A stretch of DNA of 64,000 bases from Legionella feeleii. Its GTDB lineage: Bacteria; Pseudomonadota; Gammaproteobacteria; Legionellales; Legionellaceae. The DNA is taken from NCBI RefSeq assembly GCF_001467625.1, contig NZ_LNYB01000085.1:672772-736771 (forward strand). The letters are read 5' to 3'. The translations under genes were made by a program, and so were the position numbers. This document shows positions 25,664-34,721 of this stretch, in pieces (the first letter of the stretch is position 1; each line of letters opens with the position of its first letter). A model generated the notes under the pieces. It was not told the origin of the DNA and did no database searches. It was given only the letters and a program-made list of their open reading frames with translations.

Positions 25664-26338
25664 GTGGTTAACCATGCCAATGTATTGGGTTATTTTATGC
25701 AAGCAGGTCTGGTCGTGAAGACTGTTATGATGATTTTGCTTGTTGCTTCTGTAATATCATGGACTCTTATTTTGCAACGAGCCTGGTATTTCAATCGTAA
25801 AAAACAACAGTGTGAAGGCTTTATCAGGCGGTTTTGGGATAGTAGTGATTTAAGCAAGTTATACGCAGACATCGATAGCAATCATGATGATAGAGAAGGA
25901 TTGGCTGCTATTTTTCACGCAGGATTTAAAGAATATGTGCGGTCGCGCAAGACTGGAAATGTCATTCTTGAGCCGATTCAGAGAGTGATGCAAATAAAAC
26001 ATGCTAAGGAAGCGGCACAATTAGAACAGCATTTGCCTTTTTTTGCATCAGTAGGTTCTATTGCTCCTTACGTGGGTTTATTTGGTACTGTATGGGGAAT
26101 TATGACCTCATTTCAGGCTCTTGGCCAAGCCTCTCAAGCGACTATCGCTATGGTGGCACCTGGAATATCGGAAGCATTAGTGGCAACTGCCCTGGGATTA
26201 TTTACAGCTATTCCCGCCGTTATTGCTTATAACCGTTACAGCACGCGCGCCAATAGCTTGTTGGATCGTTACGACTTATTCCAGGATGAATTAGTCTCAC
26301 TGATAGAGCAGCAGACCTCCGTGCCAGTAAGAGGATAA
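25664..26338 (+). CDS. tolQ: TolQ proton-channel subunit
   Basis: The protein has 224 residues and starts at GTG 25664 after GGAGGAATAAAAC. It has three membrane segments: N-terminal (VKTVMMILLVASVISWTLIL) and two later ones around SIAPYVGLFGTVWGIMTSF and ISEALVATALGLFTAIPAVIAY. These match the MotA/TolQ/ExbB layout. TolQ with TolR uses the proton gradient to drive TolA and help outer-membrane constriction at division. It is followed 4 bp later by tolR. Confidence 0.96.
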   Translation: MVNHANVLGYFMQAGLVVKTVMMILLVASVISWTLILQRAWYFNRKKQQCEGFIRRFWDSSDLSKLYADIDSNHDDREGLAAIFHAGFKEYVRSRKTGNVILEPIQRVMQIKHAKEAAQLEQHLPFFASVGSIAPYVGLFGTVWGIMTSFQALGQASQATIAMVAPGISEALVATALGLFTAIPAVIAYNRYSTRANSLLDRYDLFQDELVSLIEQQTSVPVRG

Positions 26339-26342
26339 TCTT

Positions 26343-26801
26343 ATGTTGAGAAAAAAAACGACTACTTCTCGCCCCATTGCAGAAATTAACGTAGTGCCCT
26401 ACATCGACGTGATGTTAGTTCTATTAGTCATTTTTATGATTACAGCACCTATGCTAACTCAAGGTGTGACTGTGGATTTACCTAAAGCAGCGAGTGAGGC
26501 ACTGAAGCCTTCTGAGCGTGAACCAATAATTGTTTCAGTCAATCAGCAAGGAGATTATTTTCTCAATATCCATTCTACCCCTGAGAGCCCAATTGAACCT
26601 CAGACATTGATGGTTAGAGTGGCTGCAGAATTGGAATTGGCTCGCCAATCCAATCAAGCGTTGAATGTCTTGGTTAAAGGCGATCAGGGTGTTGCTTATG
26701 GCAAGGTAGTTGGTGCTATGAGTTTATTAAAGCAAGCAGGGGCTGCTCAAGTAGGTCTGTTGACTGATTCTACTGATTTAGAGCAGGGGAGTCGTGGATG
26801 A
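26343..26801 (+). CDS. tolR: TolR proton-channel subunit
   Basis: This 152-residue ExbD-family protein has a single N-terminal membrane segment VVPYIDVMLVLLVIFMITAP with the functional Asp in IDVML. A periplasmic domain follows. It forms the TolQ-TolR motor and overlaps tolA by 4 bp. Confidence 0.96.
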   Translation: MLRKKTTTSRPIAEINVVPYIDVMLVLLVIFMITAPMLTQGVTVDLPKAASEALKPSEREPIIVSVNQQGDYFLNIHSTPESPIEPQTLMVRVAAELELARQSNQALNVLVKGDQGVAYGKVVGAMSLLKQAGAAQVGLLTDSTDLEQGSRG

Positions 26802-27811
26802 TAAATGATCAGACCTATCGCAAAGCGTTTTTTATCGCCATTGCGTTGCATTTTTGTTTGGCTTTATTGTTGACCATGGAGTCGACTAATCAACGACCTG
26901 TTATGACACTTGCTGCAAAAAATGAACCAAGCAAAGTTCTACCGGTAGAGCTGGCTGAGCAACCGAAAGAACAAGCAGTGAAGGCAGTTAGTGTAGACAA
27001 CCAGGAAGTGATGAAAACAGTGAATCGTCTAAAACAAGAACGAGCTAATCAATTAAGAGCAGAACAGTCAAGGCAACAGGCTTTGGTCAAACAAGCTGAA
27101 ATGGCCCGTAAAGCACGTTTACAGGAACAACAACGATTAGCAAAACTGAAAGAAGAGGCAGAGAGAGTAGCTATTGCGAGAAAAAAACAAATTGAAGAAG
27201 AAAAACGTCGTTTAAAACAATTAGCTTTGCAAAAAGAGCAAGAAGCCAAGCGACTGGAGGAATTAAAACATAAACAAGAGTTGCTGCAGAAAAAGCAACA
27301 ACAAGAAGCTGAAAAACTTGCGCAATTGAAAAAGAAGCAAGCAGAAGAAAAAATAAAAAGCGATAAAATAAAAGCTGAAAAAGCAAAAGAAGAACTTGCA
27401 CGCGCAGAAAAAGCTAAAGCGGAATTGGCAGAAAAAGCTAAAGCGGAATTGGCAGAAAAACAACGACAGGCAGCAATGCAGCAAGCTGCGCAAGATGCGG
27501 CTAAAAAAGCGCACATTGCTGGCGAAGTTGATAAATACAAGGCAATGATTGTTAATGCAATAAGCCGGCAATGGATCCTGCCTGAGAACGTAAATAGTGG
27601 TTTATCGAGTCAATTTAGAATTCGCCTGGCACCGGATGGTGCTGTGTTGGATGTAAGTTTGACACGCGGTAGTGGTGATCCGGTGCTCGATCGCTCTGCC
27701 GAGACGGCTATTCGTAAAGCATCACCGTTACCAGTTCCAACTGATCCAGATACCTTTAATATGTTTCGTGATATCAGTTTAACGGTACGTCCAGAAAATG
27801 TGAGGGGATAA
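26798..27811 (+). CDS. tolA: TolA envelope-spanning protein
   Basis: The protein has 337 residues. An N-terminal membrane anchor ([18 protein letters not shown]) is followed by a very long Lys/Glu/Ala/Gln-rich helical domain (about 70-240). The C-terminal domain (about 245-330) holds the TonB-like segment [20 protein letters not shown]. It bridges the inner membrane to TolB/Pal. Within the helical domain a 24-bp unit encoding AEKAKAEL is perfectly repeated at 27404-27451, with a partial third copy, so repeat number may vary between strains. Confidence 0.94.
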   Translation: MINDQTYRKAFFIAIALHFCLALLLTMESTNQRPVMTLAAKNEPSKVLPVELAEQPKEQAVKAVSVDNQEVMKTVNRLKQERANQLRAEQSRQQALVKQAEMARKARLQEQQRLAKLKEEAERVAIARKKQIEEEKRRLKQLALQKEQEAKRLEELKHKQELLQKKQQQEAEKLAQLKKKQAEEKIKSDKIKAEKAKEELARAEKAKAELAEKAKAELAEKQRQAAMQQAAQDAAKKAHIAGEVDKYKAMIVNAISRQWILPENVNSGLSSQFRIRLAPDGAVLDVSLTRGSGDPVLDRSAETAIRKASPLPVPTDPDTFNMFRDISLTVRPENVRG

Positions 27812-27813
27812 AA

Positions 27814-29082
27814 GTGTTAGTTAAACGTTTAGTAGCATCATTTTTTTTATTGATTTCAGGGGCAGCTTTTTCCCTGGATCTCGAATTGACGCAGGGTATT
27901 AATTCAGCATTACCGATTGCCATTAATTCTTTTGGTTATGATGAGGCCGGCCGGCAATTAACAGAGGTTGTTCGACATGATTTAAGTTTTTCCGGTCAAT
28001 TTAACATTATCGCCCTTCCTCCAGGTATGCAGGATGGACAAGCAGCAATTGGTCTTTGGCGTCAAGCTGGTGCCGATAGTGTATTGTCCGGTCGTGTTAG
28101 CAAGATTGGCTATAATCGTTATGACATCAGTTTTGAGTTAGTTGATGCAGTAGCACAAGGCAGAACACTTTTATCAAAAAGCTACCAAATCAGTGGTAAT
28201 GAATTACGAGCCCTGGCTCATCACATTAGTGATGAAGTTTATCAAAAATTAACTGGTGAGCGTGGGATTTTTTCTACCCGAATTGCTTATATTCTGGTGC
28301 AACGCAATGGAGAGAATGCCAAATACTTCCTTGAGGTCGCTGATGTAGATGGTCATAATCCTCAAAGTTTATTGGTGTCTTCTGAACCTGTTATGTCCCC
28401 AGCATGGTCGCCTGACGGTAGACAAATTGCCTATGTATCATTTGAAAAAAAGAAAGCGCAGATATTCACTGTTGATGTAGCAACTGGTAGAAGGCGTTTA
28501 GTGACTGATTTTACTGGGATCAATGGTGCACCAGCCTGGTCGGTAGATGGACGTCAGCTTGCCGTCGTGTTATCCAAAGGAGGTTCGCCTAAAATTTATA
28601 GTGTGGATTTAAGTAGCGGATATATGAAGCAATTGACGTTTGGTGATGCCATTGATACGGAGCCACGTTATTCACCCGATGGCCGCTCGCTGTTATTTAC
28701 TTCCGGACGCGGTGGCGCGCCGCAAGTATATCGCTTATCACTGGCTGATGGCAGTGTTAGCCGGATTACCTATGATGGTAATTACAATGCTCGTGCGTCT
28801 TATACCCCCGATCAAAAGCATATAGTAATGCTGCACCGTGAAGATAGGAATTTTAATATTGGTGTGCAGGATACTAGTAGTAGCCGAATAACCCAGCTAA
28901 CTTTCTCCTCGTTAGATGAGTCGCCTTCTATAGCACCTAATGGACGCTTGGTTCTCTATGCAACACGTTACAATGACAAGGGTGTCTTGGGCATGGTATC
29001 ACTTGATGGCCGTATTAAATTACGCTTGCCGGCACGAGAAGGCGATGTACAGGAACCAGCCTGGTCACCTTATCTGGGATAA
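27814..29082 (+). CDS. tolB: Tol-Pal system beta-propeller TolB
   Basis: The protein has 422 residues and starts at GTG 27814 after GAGGGG. A signal peptide ([15 protein letters not shown]) is followed by the N-terminal TolB domain ([19 protein letters not shown]). A six-bladed beta-propeller then shows recurring SPDGR / [13 protein letters not shown] and [14 protein letters not shown] repeats. It is periplasmic and binds Pal and TolA. The usual next genes pal and cpoB are missing here. Confidence 0.96.
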   Translation: MLVKRLVASFFLLISGAAFSLDLELTQGINSALPIAINSFGYDEAGRQLTEVVRHDLSFSGQFNIIALPPGMQDGQAAIGLWRQAGADSVLSGRVSKIGYNRYDISFELVDAVAQGRTLLSKSYQISGNELRALAHHISDEVYQKLTGERGIFSTRIAYILVQRNGENAKYFLEVADVDGHNPQSLLVSSEPVMSPAWSPDGRQIAYVSFEKKKAQIFTVDVATGRRRLVTDFTGINGAPAWSVDGRQLAVVLSKGGSPKIYSVDLSSGYMKQLTFGDAIDTEPRYSPDGRSLLFTSGRGGAPQVYRLSLADGSVSRITYDGNYNARASYTPDQKHIVMLHREDRNFNIGVQDTSSSRITQLTFSSLDESPSIAPNGRLVLYATRYNDKGVLGMVSLDGRIKLRLPAREGDVQEPAWSPYLG

Positions 29083-29085
29083 AAA

Positions 29086-29937
29086 TTGATGGGTAAAAGA
29101 CTAGTTTGTTGTTGTCTCGGTGTTTTGTTAGTGATAACCAAAAGTTATAGCTGGAATGCGTTGGGTCATCGTTTGGTGGCTCAAATCGCCTATCACCATT
29201 TAACCAGGCAAGCCAAGCAAATTTTTAATCATTACAATCATACTTTAGACAAGCAATATCGGCCTCAAAGTCTGGTTAATGCTGCTGCCTGGCTAGACAG
29301 TTTACATGATAAAAATCAACTTTGGCTTGCACCAAAGCACTATATCAATATCCCTTTTACCAATGATGGTACTCGCTTGATACCGCCTACCAGGATTAAT
29401 GCAGTTTCTGCTGTTGAAGAAGCGATGAGGGTTATAAATTCTCAGCGGAAGAGTGAGCTTGCCAAGGGCTTTAGTTTGCGTGTTTTACTGCATGTAGTCG
29501 GTGATCTGCACCAACCAATGCACGCAGTCAACCAATTTAGTGTGCGTTACCCACAGGGAGATAAAGGCGGTAATCTCTATTCCCTGGGAGCTAATCCAAT
29601 TGCTTCAAATTTGCATTCCTACTGGGATAAAGGAGGGGGTATGTTAAGTAAAAAAAGGCATTACTCGCAAGCCCAGCTTAACAGATTGGCATATAGAATA
29701 GAGCAGCGCTGGCCTTGCAGTGTAGCCAGTGTAAATCTTAAGCCAAAAGTTTGGGCAACAGAGTCTTATCAATTGGCAATCCATAAAGCCTATCAAATAA
29801 AGGCAGGGCAAAAACCAGACAAACGCTATCAAAGGATGGTTAAAGCAACGACTGAAGAGCGTCTTGCTATAGCTGGATGTCGTTTGGCTGCAGTACTGAA
29901 TACACTGGCTGCCAATTATGAGGCTAAAAATAAATAA
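29086..29937 (+). CDS. secreted S1/P1-type nuclease
   Basis: The protein has 283 residues with a signal peptide ending before SWNALGH. In this family the first residue of the mature protein (Trp) supplies its main-chain nitrogen as a zinc ligand, and the sequence SWNALGHRLVAQIAY is the classical start. Further zinc ligands are in AAWLDSLH, KHYINIP, LLHVVGDLHQPMH and LHSYWDKGG. These zinc enzymes cleave single-stranded DNA/RNA and 3'-nucleotides, and related P1 nucleases are secreted by Legionella and Pseudomonas-like bacteria. It lies 3 bp after tolB, taking the place of pal. It may share the tol transcript. Confidence 0.9.
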   Translation: MMGKRLVCCCLGVLLVITKSYSWNALGHRLVAQIAYHHLTRQAKQIFNHYNHTLDKQYRPQSLVNAAAWLDSLHDKNQLWLAPKHYINIPFTNDGTRLIPPTRINAVSAVEEAMRVINSQRKSELAKGFSLRVLLHVVGDLHQPMHAVNQFSVRYPQGDKGGNLYSLGANPIASNLHSYWDKGGGMLSKKRHYSQAQLNRLAYRIEQRWPCSVASVNLKPKVWATESYQLAIHKAYQIKAGQKPDKRYQRMVKATTEERLAIAGCRLAAVLNTLAANYEAKNK

Positions 29938-29939
29938 TA

Positions 29940-29970
29940 TTTAATATTTAGTTAAGTTTTACTCTATAAA
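29940..29970 (+). promoter_or_regulatory. PmrA-like box and -10 element
   Basis: TTTAAT-ATTTA-GTTAAG (29940-29956) matches the PmrA pattern YTTAAK-N5-YTTAAK at all positions but one. TATAAA follows at 29965-29970, 30 bp before the ATG of the coiled-coil gene. PmrA is known to activate many Dot/Icm effector genes in Legionella; binding here is inferred. Confidence 0.4.
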
Positions 29971-30000
29971 ATTCAGATACTTCCGCTAGTGGTGTAGCAA

Positions 30001-33000
30001 ATGGGAAAAGATTTAAAAAAGACTTATCCAGAGTTCACGAATAGCCCTTTAGGGAAATTTCTTTCCAGACTGCAAGCTAAACTGAGTCAAATCCGAGAGT
30101 CCAGACCTGTTACCGCAGACGACCCAGTTGAAAAAATTTATTCCGATCAGCAATTGGCTGCTATAGGACAAGGTTTTGAGTTTTTGGTAAAAACTGCTTT
30201 GCCTATTTTTGATGCCGGTAATAGTCCAAGTCTGTTTAGCACAGCACTGCCTGGCATGATCTCATCCGGATTAGGCTTACGATCTCTTCTCCCAATATTT
30301 TATCTTCCTGAATATGCCGTATATGAGGCAATCGAAAAAGATTTAGAGAGCATGCTAACAACCTGGTTAGATACAAAGAGAATTAAGTTATTTACTCCAG
30401 AAAATACAGATGATTTTAGAGTCGCTTTGAAGGCAGAGATCAGAAAACAAAAGGAAATTCGTTTTGCGGCTGCCAACAAAATACCGAATACCAATTTGGA
30501 TTTAATTTTAGCCAAGCTTGATGTGGTTATTGATGAATTTAATTTTACCAAGTTTAATCAAGAAAAATATATTGATAAGAAAAAATTAATCACTCGATTA
30601 AATTTTGATATAAAAAAAGAATTAATCGGGTGGAATCATCAGTTTAAGGATTTCAATCCTCCCTTCCAATTGAAAGTAACTGACTCTGGTCTTTATCAAC
30701 TCATTGTTGAATTTTTATTACTTCTTGATACTCTTCCGGAATCACTTGATGCTTCTATTCCTTTTCTAAATCCCACTGCTTTGAACCTTAATTTGAAAAG
30801 TGGAATTATTGCAAAATTACTTTCTGCTGCAGGTTTGGCTCCTTTCCAGTTGGCAAGTATTTCTAATGAGGAAAGTTCAAGTGCTTATTGCTATGACTTA
30901 TCTATAGGCCAAGAAACAACATCGTTTAATGCTGATGAGCATTATCGAGAAGCCCTTCCCCAAAGCCGAGTTTTTTTATATGAGCTTTTAAAGGATTATT
31001 TTGCTGTTTATGGAGAGACTTCTCACGTCAAAAGCGAACGGGCCAAAGCCAAATTAATTCAAGATTTTATAACGGAAGAAACTCATTGGCTGCAAAATAA
31101 GGTCAAGCCATATAATGAAATATATCAAGAGTTGAATAAAAATCTCCCTGCTGAAATGGGGTATGAGGATAAACTTAATTTACTCAAACGAAAAATGGCG
31201 GCTGTGAATGAGTTGTTGAGTGATATCGAGCAATTGATTGAAGCAGTTAATAGCAGAAATTATCAACAACAAACTTTTGCTGATTTGCTTGTCATGCATA
31301 ACATGGTGGTTGTCCTTGAGGCAGATGCAGCCTTGGGCCTTGATGTGTCTTATGCCGCTTCTGCTTTACCATCAACTCTTATTGCTGAAGATCAGGATAG
31401 AAATTTTACTGCTATCTCTGTTCAACAAATCTTGCAAACCAAATTGTACTCAACTCTCAACGATCTTTCTCGCTTGCAGAAACAACTCACTGATCAACAA
31501 TTAGATTTTGCCCAGCAGGATAAGCTGATCTTGCAAGAATGGCATGAAGCAGTACTTAAGCAACATCAGGAGGAAAATGAGCGTTACTTAGAGCGTTTAG
31601 AAGATTTTCGTATAGAGGCGAGCGAGACTTTACGTCTTGATGAAATAGAGATGCCTGATGACAGTGACGATTTTGAGCTACAAATTCAATCACTCTCTAA
31701 AGAATTTGAAGATTTAGCGCAGTATCAAGAAAAATTGAAGAAGTATGAGATCCAGCTAGAAATCTTGCAAGAAGGTCTCAATAAACCTGTCCCATATCCA
31801 GAAAGGCTTTGCCAAGATGATAATAGGCTCATTGAAGAAGTAGAAGGCTGTTATACAGCAAGTAAGAAAAAAATGTCTCTTTGTGGGCAGCAATTGCATG
31901 AAATTGCCAAATTATTTGAAAGCAGGAAAGAAGTTTTAGAGGGGCAGCTACGTAAAGTACAAGCTGCTAAAGCTTTTGCTGAGGCAATGCGCTCATCAAA
32001 TCCTGAAGATATTGAAATCCTACTGAGTGACAAACAGGAGCAGCTTCAAGAATTGTTTGTTATACAGGAAAAACGTACTCAGGACTTGAGTAAAAAAAGA
32101 TTGCAATTGCAACAAGATGAAGAAAGCCCTTATCGAGTAGAGGATGAAGTATTAGAAAAGGTCGAACCTCTATCAACGTTGCTAAAAAAACGAAATTCGA
32201 TTACACAAACTATTTTGGCGGAAATAGCAGCCCACTCAAAGCAAATTTTGGCAGTAGATCCAGGGTTAGCTGCTTATTTTGATGTAAAAAAATTAAATTC
32301 TTTGGCAGGAGTCGATGCAACTCAGCGTTACTTAAATAAAGTCTTTGAAGATCAAAGGGGATTGGAGGGTGTTGATGATAGCCGAGATTATCCGCAAATG
32401 CTCGCTGTTTTAAACGCTGCTTATGACTGTATCAATGAATCCAAGGAAAGATTTCCTTTTAGGGCGTTAACTTCTTTGCCAGCGCTGCAAGGTATCGTCA
32501 AGGGTAAAAACACCGGTTTTGAGGCTTTATTGACTCTGCTTGATGATTCAAGCACAACAAAATTATGGCTTGCCTATAGTAAGTCTGCTCCTCAAAATGA
32601 GGTTTTGTTGCAAGCAAGAAAGCAGCTCTTGCAACTCATTGAGTCAAAAAGATGGAGTTGCCAGAGTAAAATACAGGGGCGTTTAATCTTGGAAAAAGCA
32701 CAAAAAGATTTTCTGCATGCTCAAGATAGCCTTCTATTCATTAGGGATCTTATGATTCCTCTACCAGTTCTGAACAATGATATTGAAGAATTGATAAGGA
32801 AGCGTAGAGAACAGAAACGTAGTGACTTGCTTCTTGCAATTGAACAAGAAGAACATAGTCTGGCTCAAGAGGAAGAAACTGCAGTTGCATTGACTAAGGA
32901 TGTCATTATATTAGAGCAAGTTGTCGGTTTATTAAGAGGCTGCCAAACACTGAATAAATTGGTTGCTGAAGTTGAAGCGTCAGACACTGAATTCGACTCT

Positions 33001-33720
33001 GCAGATTTACTTTATCAAAATCAAGAAATTATAAACGGAAGAATTGAAAAAGCAGCCACTCAACAGGGCAAGTTGAGGCTACTATTAGAGAAGCTAGCAA
33101 GGGACGTAAATAACTTAAATGATAATACAGCTTATTTAGCTAACATTGAGACGATTACCTCTTTACTGCATAGTTCAGAACAAAGAATTTTAAAATTTAA
33201 GGAAGGTGTTTTTTGCAGGAAAGTTAGTGATCTGCAGGCACAAATTCAAGTTAATAAAGAGGCTATGGAAGTTCTAGGCAAAAAATTTTCGGCTCAATCT
33301 ACAGGGCAGGAAGTCCCATTGGCTGTTCAATTAAGTCGGTTAAATACTCTATTAATACAATATAGCAGTTTTGCTGATGCAAGAGCTTTAATCACAAAAT
33401 GCCACAGCGCAATTCAAAGCGATTTACAAGCAGTAAATGCTGAAAATCTAAAGATACAATTATGTTTGGTTAATAATAATGCGCAACAGTTGAGGATTAG
33501 TAATGAACAGTTATTAGTAAGTTATTTAAACCAGGTAGATGAAATTCTAGACACTTATGAATCAGACCTGCAATCACACTCTACAACTGTCAATGTGGGG
33601 TTTAGTGAAACAACAGAGCGGTATGAAGCTAATCGAAGCATTTTTGCCGATACAGAAAATTACTTAAGCAAGTTCCCACAAACGACGCTTGTAGGTTTAG
33701 TGAGTACCTTAGAGAATTGA
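30001..33720 (+). CDS. N-terminal part of a giant coiled-coil protein; candidate effector, cut by TGA
   Basis: The frame from ATG 30001 runs 1239 codons to TGA at 33718-33720, then continues open in the same frame to 34674. There is no signal peptide. The first 300 residues are mixed, with a hydrophobic stretch at about 62-104 (LFSTALPGMISSGLGLRSLL, FYLPEYAVY). The rest is mostly long helices rich in Gln, Glu and Leu, with coiled-coil stretches near 500-640 and 930-1110. I do not recognise a family. Large coiled-coil proteins without leader and with a PmrA-like box upstream fit the pattern of Dot/Icm substrates such as the Sdh or Leg groups, but this is inference. It is flanked by an S1/P1 nuclease gene and a terminator. 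Confidence 0.6.
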   Translation: MGKDLKKTYPEFTNSPLGKFLSRLQAKLSQIRESRPVTADDPVEKIYSDQQLAAIGQGFEFLVKTALPIFDAGNSPSLFSTALPGMISSGLGLRSLLPIFYLPEYAVYEAIEKDLESMLTTWLDTKRIKLFTPENTDDFRVALKAEIRKQKEIRFAAANKIPNTNLDLILAKLDVVIDEFNFTKFNQEKYIDKKKLITRLNFDIKKELIGWNHQFKDFNPPFQLKVTDSGLYQLIVEFLLLLDTLPESLDASIPFLNPTALNLNLKSGIIAKLLSAAGLAPFQLASISNEESSSAYCYDLSIGQETTSFNADEHYREALPQSRVFLYELLKDYFAVYGETSHVKSERAKAKLIQDFITEETHWLQNKVKPYNEIYQELNKNLPAEMGYEDKLNLLKRKMAAVNELLSDIEQLIEAVNSRNYQQQTFADLLVMHNMVVVLEADAALGLDVSYAASALPSTLIAEDQDRNFTAISVQQILQTKLYSTLNDLSRLQKQLTDQQLDFAQQDKLILQEWHEAVLKQHQEENERYLERLEDFRIEASETLRLDEIEMPDDSDDFELQIQSLSKEFEDLAQYQEKLKKYEIQLEILQEGLNKPVPYPERLCQDDNRLIEEVEGCYTASKKKMSLCGQQLHEIAKLFESRKEVLEGQLRKVQAAKAFAEAMRSSNPEDIEILLSDKQEQLQELFVIQEKRTQDLSKKRLQLQQDEESPYRVEDEVLEKVEPLSTLLKKRNSITQTILAEIAAHSKQILAVDPGLAAYFDVKKLNSLAGVDATQRYLNKVFEDQRGLEGVDDSRDYPQMLAVLNAAYDCINESKERFPFRALTSLPALQGIVKGKNTGFEALLTLLDDSSTTKLWLAYSKSAPQNEVLLQARKQLLQLIESKRWSCQSKIQGRLILEKAQKDFLHAQDSLLFIRDLMIPLPVLNNDIEELIRKRREQKRSDLLLAIEQEEHSLAQEEETAVALTKDVIILEQVVGLLRGCQTLNKLVAEVEASDTEFDSADLLYQNQEIINGRIEKAATQQGKLRLLLEKLARDVNNLNDNTAYLANIETITSLLHSSEQRILKFKEGVFCRKVSDLQAQIQVNKEAMEVLGKKFSAQSTGQEVPLAVQLSRLNTLLIQYSSFADARALITKCHSAIQSDLQAVNAENLKIQLCLVNNNAQQLRISNEQLLVSYLNQVDEILDTYESDLQSHSTTVNVGFSETTERYEANRSIFADTENYLSKFPQTTLVGLVSTLEN

Positions 33721-34674
33721 AAGCCTGCTAGTGAGGCTGTTCTGCATAAACTCAAAGCTGTCTGCGTAGCTTCTGGAGTCTTGCGCGATTTACTGGCTCA
33801 AAAGCAAGCCATTAATGCTGCATTGAATAATCGTATTGAGGCAAGAAAAAGTTTTGCTGCCGATTCAACTGGGGCCTTAGATCGTTATCTTGTCCAAAGA
33901 AATGGAAAATATGCTCTAAAGGATTATGTCCTTTGGACTGATGGTGTTGCACGAAAACAATTTGTCGAGCAAGTAAAATCAGAGCTGGCCAGTTATGCCG
34001 AGTCAGGTAAAAGTGAGCCTCTTTTTACTTATATCAATTCTCAAAGAGGGAAATTCGCAGGCTACAATCTTCAAACTATTCTGAGTCAGTTGTTACATGG
34101 ACTCAATGAGCAGGATAGAAAAATTCCTAAAAATTATGATGACAATCAATCCGAGGCTTTGATTATTGAACATCAACGTGCTTTAGCCGCTCTTGCTGTG
34201 TTTGATGCTGCTGGTGGAAGTAATAAAGATCAATTTGTTAAACCTATTGAGCAACTTTATACTGAAATTGAAGGAATTGAGCAGTATGGCTTAGGGACAG
34301 GCGGTTTATCTGATAAGCAGAGAGAAACGATTATAGGGTTAGCTCAGTCTTTGCGAACCAAGGTAGATACTTTTATTATTAGTAATCAAGAGCGGGAAGT
34401 GACTAGAGAGGCAGTTGAGTCTTTTCAAGCTGAATTTATGTATTTGGCCCATACTCAGGATGAGTTAATGAGTAAGCATGCTTCCTGGTGGAAACCTGTG
34501 TTGGTTAATATGGTTGCTGCAGTAACTAGTTTTGGGATTGCTGTAGGCCTGCAATTGGCTGCCTCAAAATGGTCGACAGGTCGTTTTGCCTTTTTCTATG
34601 ATCGCTCTATTGGATTGGAACGAGTTGATGCTGTTGAAAAAGCAGCAGCTGCCATTGCCGCGCCAGCTGCCTAA
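33721..34674 (+). pseudogene. in-frame C-terminal continuation of the coiled-coil gene after TGA
   Basis: These 317 sense codons continue the frame of 30001-33720 without shift (AAG CCT GCT AGT GAG...). No ATG or convincing ribosome site lies in the first 60 bp; TTG 33781 is only 2 bp from GGAG. The segment is helical and ends with a hydrophobic stretch (VLVNMVAAVTSFGIAVGLQL) and a tail rich in Ala. The simplest reading is one ancestral gene of 1557 codons with a single nonsense mutation or sequencing error (for example CGA or TGG to TGA). If real, the C-terminus, where Dot/Icm signals lie, is lost. Confidence 0.75.
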
Positions 34675-34696
34675 GAGATGTTTGCACACTGAATTT

Positions 34697-34718
34697 AAGG
34701 CCCGCTGAAGCGGGCTTT
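34697..34718. terminator. bidirectional hairpin terminator
   Basis: A GC-rich stem (GGCCCGC / GCGGGCT, extended by A-T pairs) with a TGAA loop lies between the coiled-coil gene and the convergent E2 gene. T/A-rich flanks on both sides allow use in either direction. Confidence 0.75.
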
Positions 34719-34721
34719 CCT

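Noticed and set aside
27049-27571. Several minus-strand open frames opposite tolA
   Set aside because: They are mirror frames of the Lys/Glu-rich coiled coil with Phe/Ser-rich nonsense composition.
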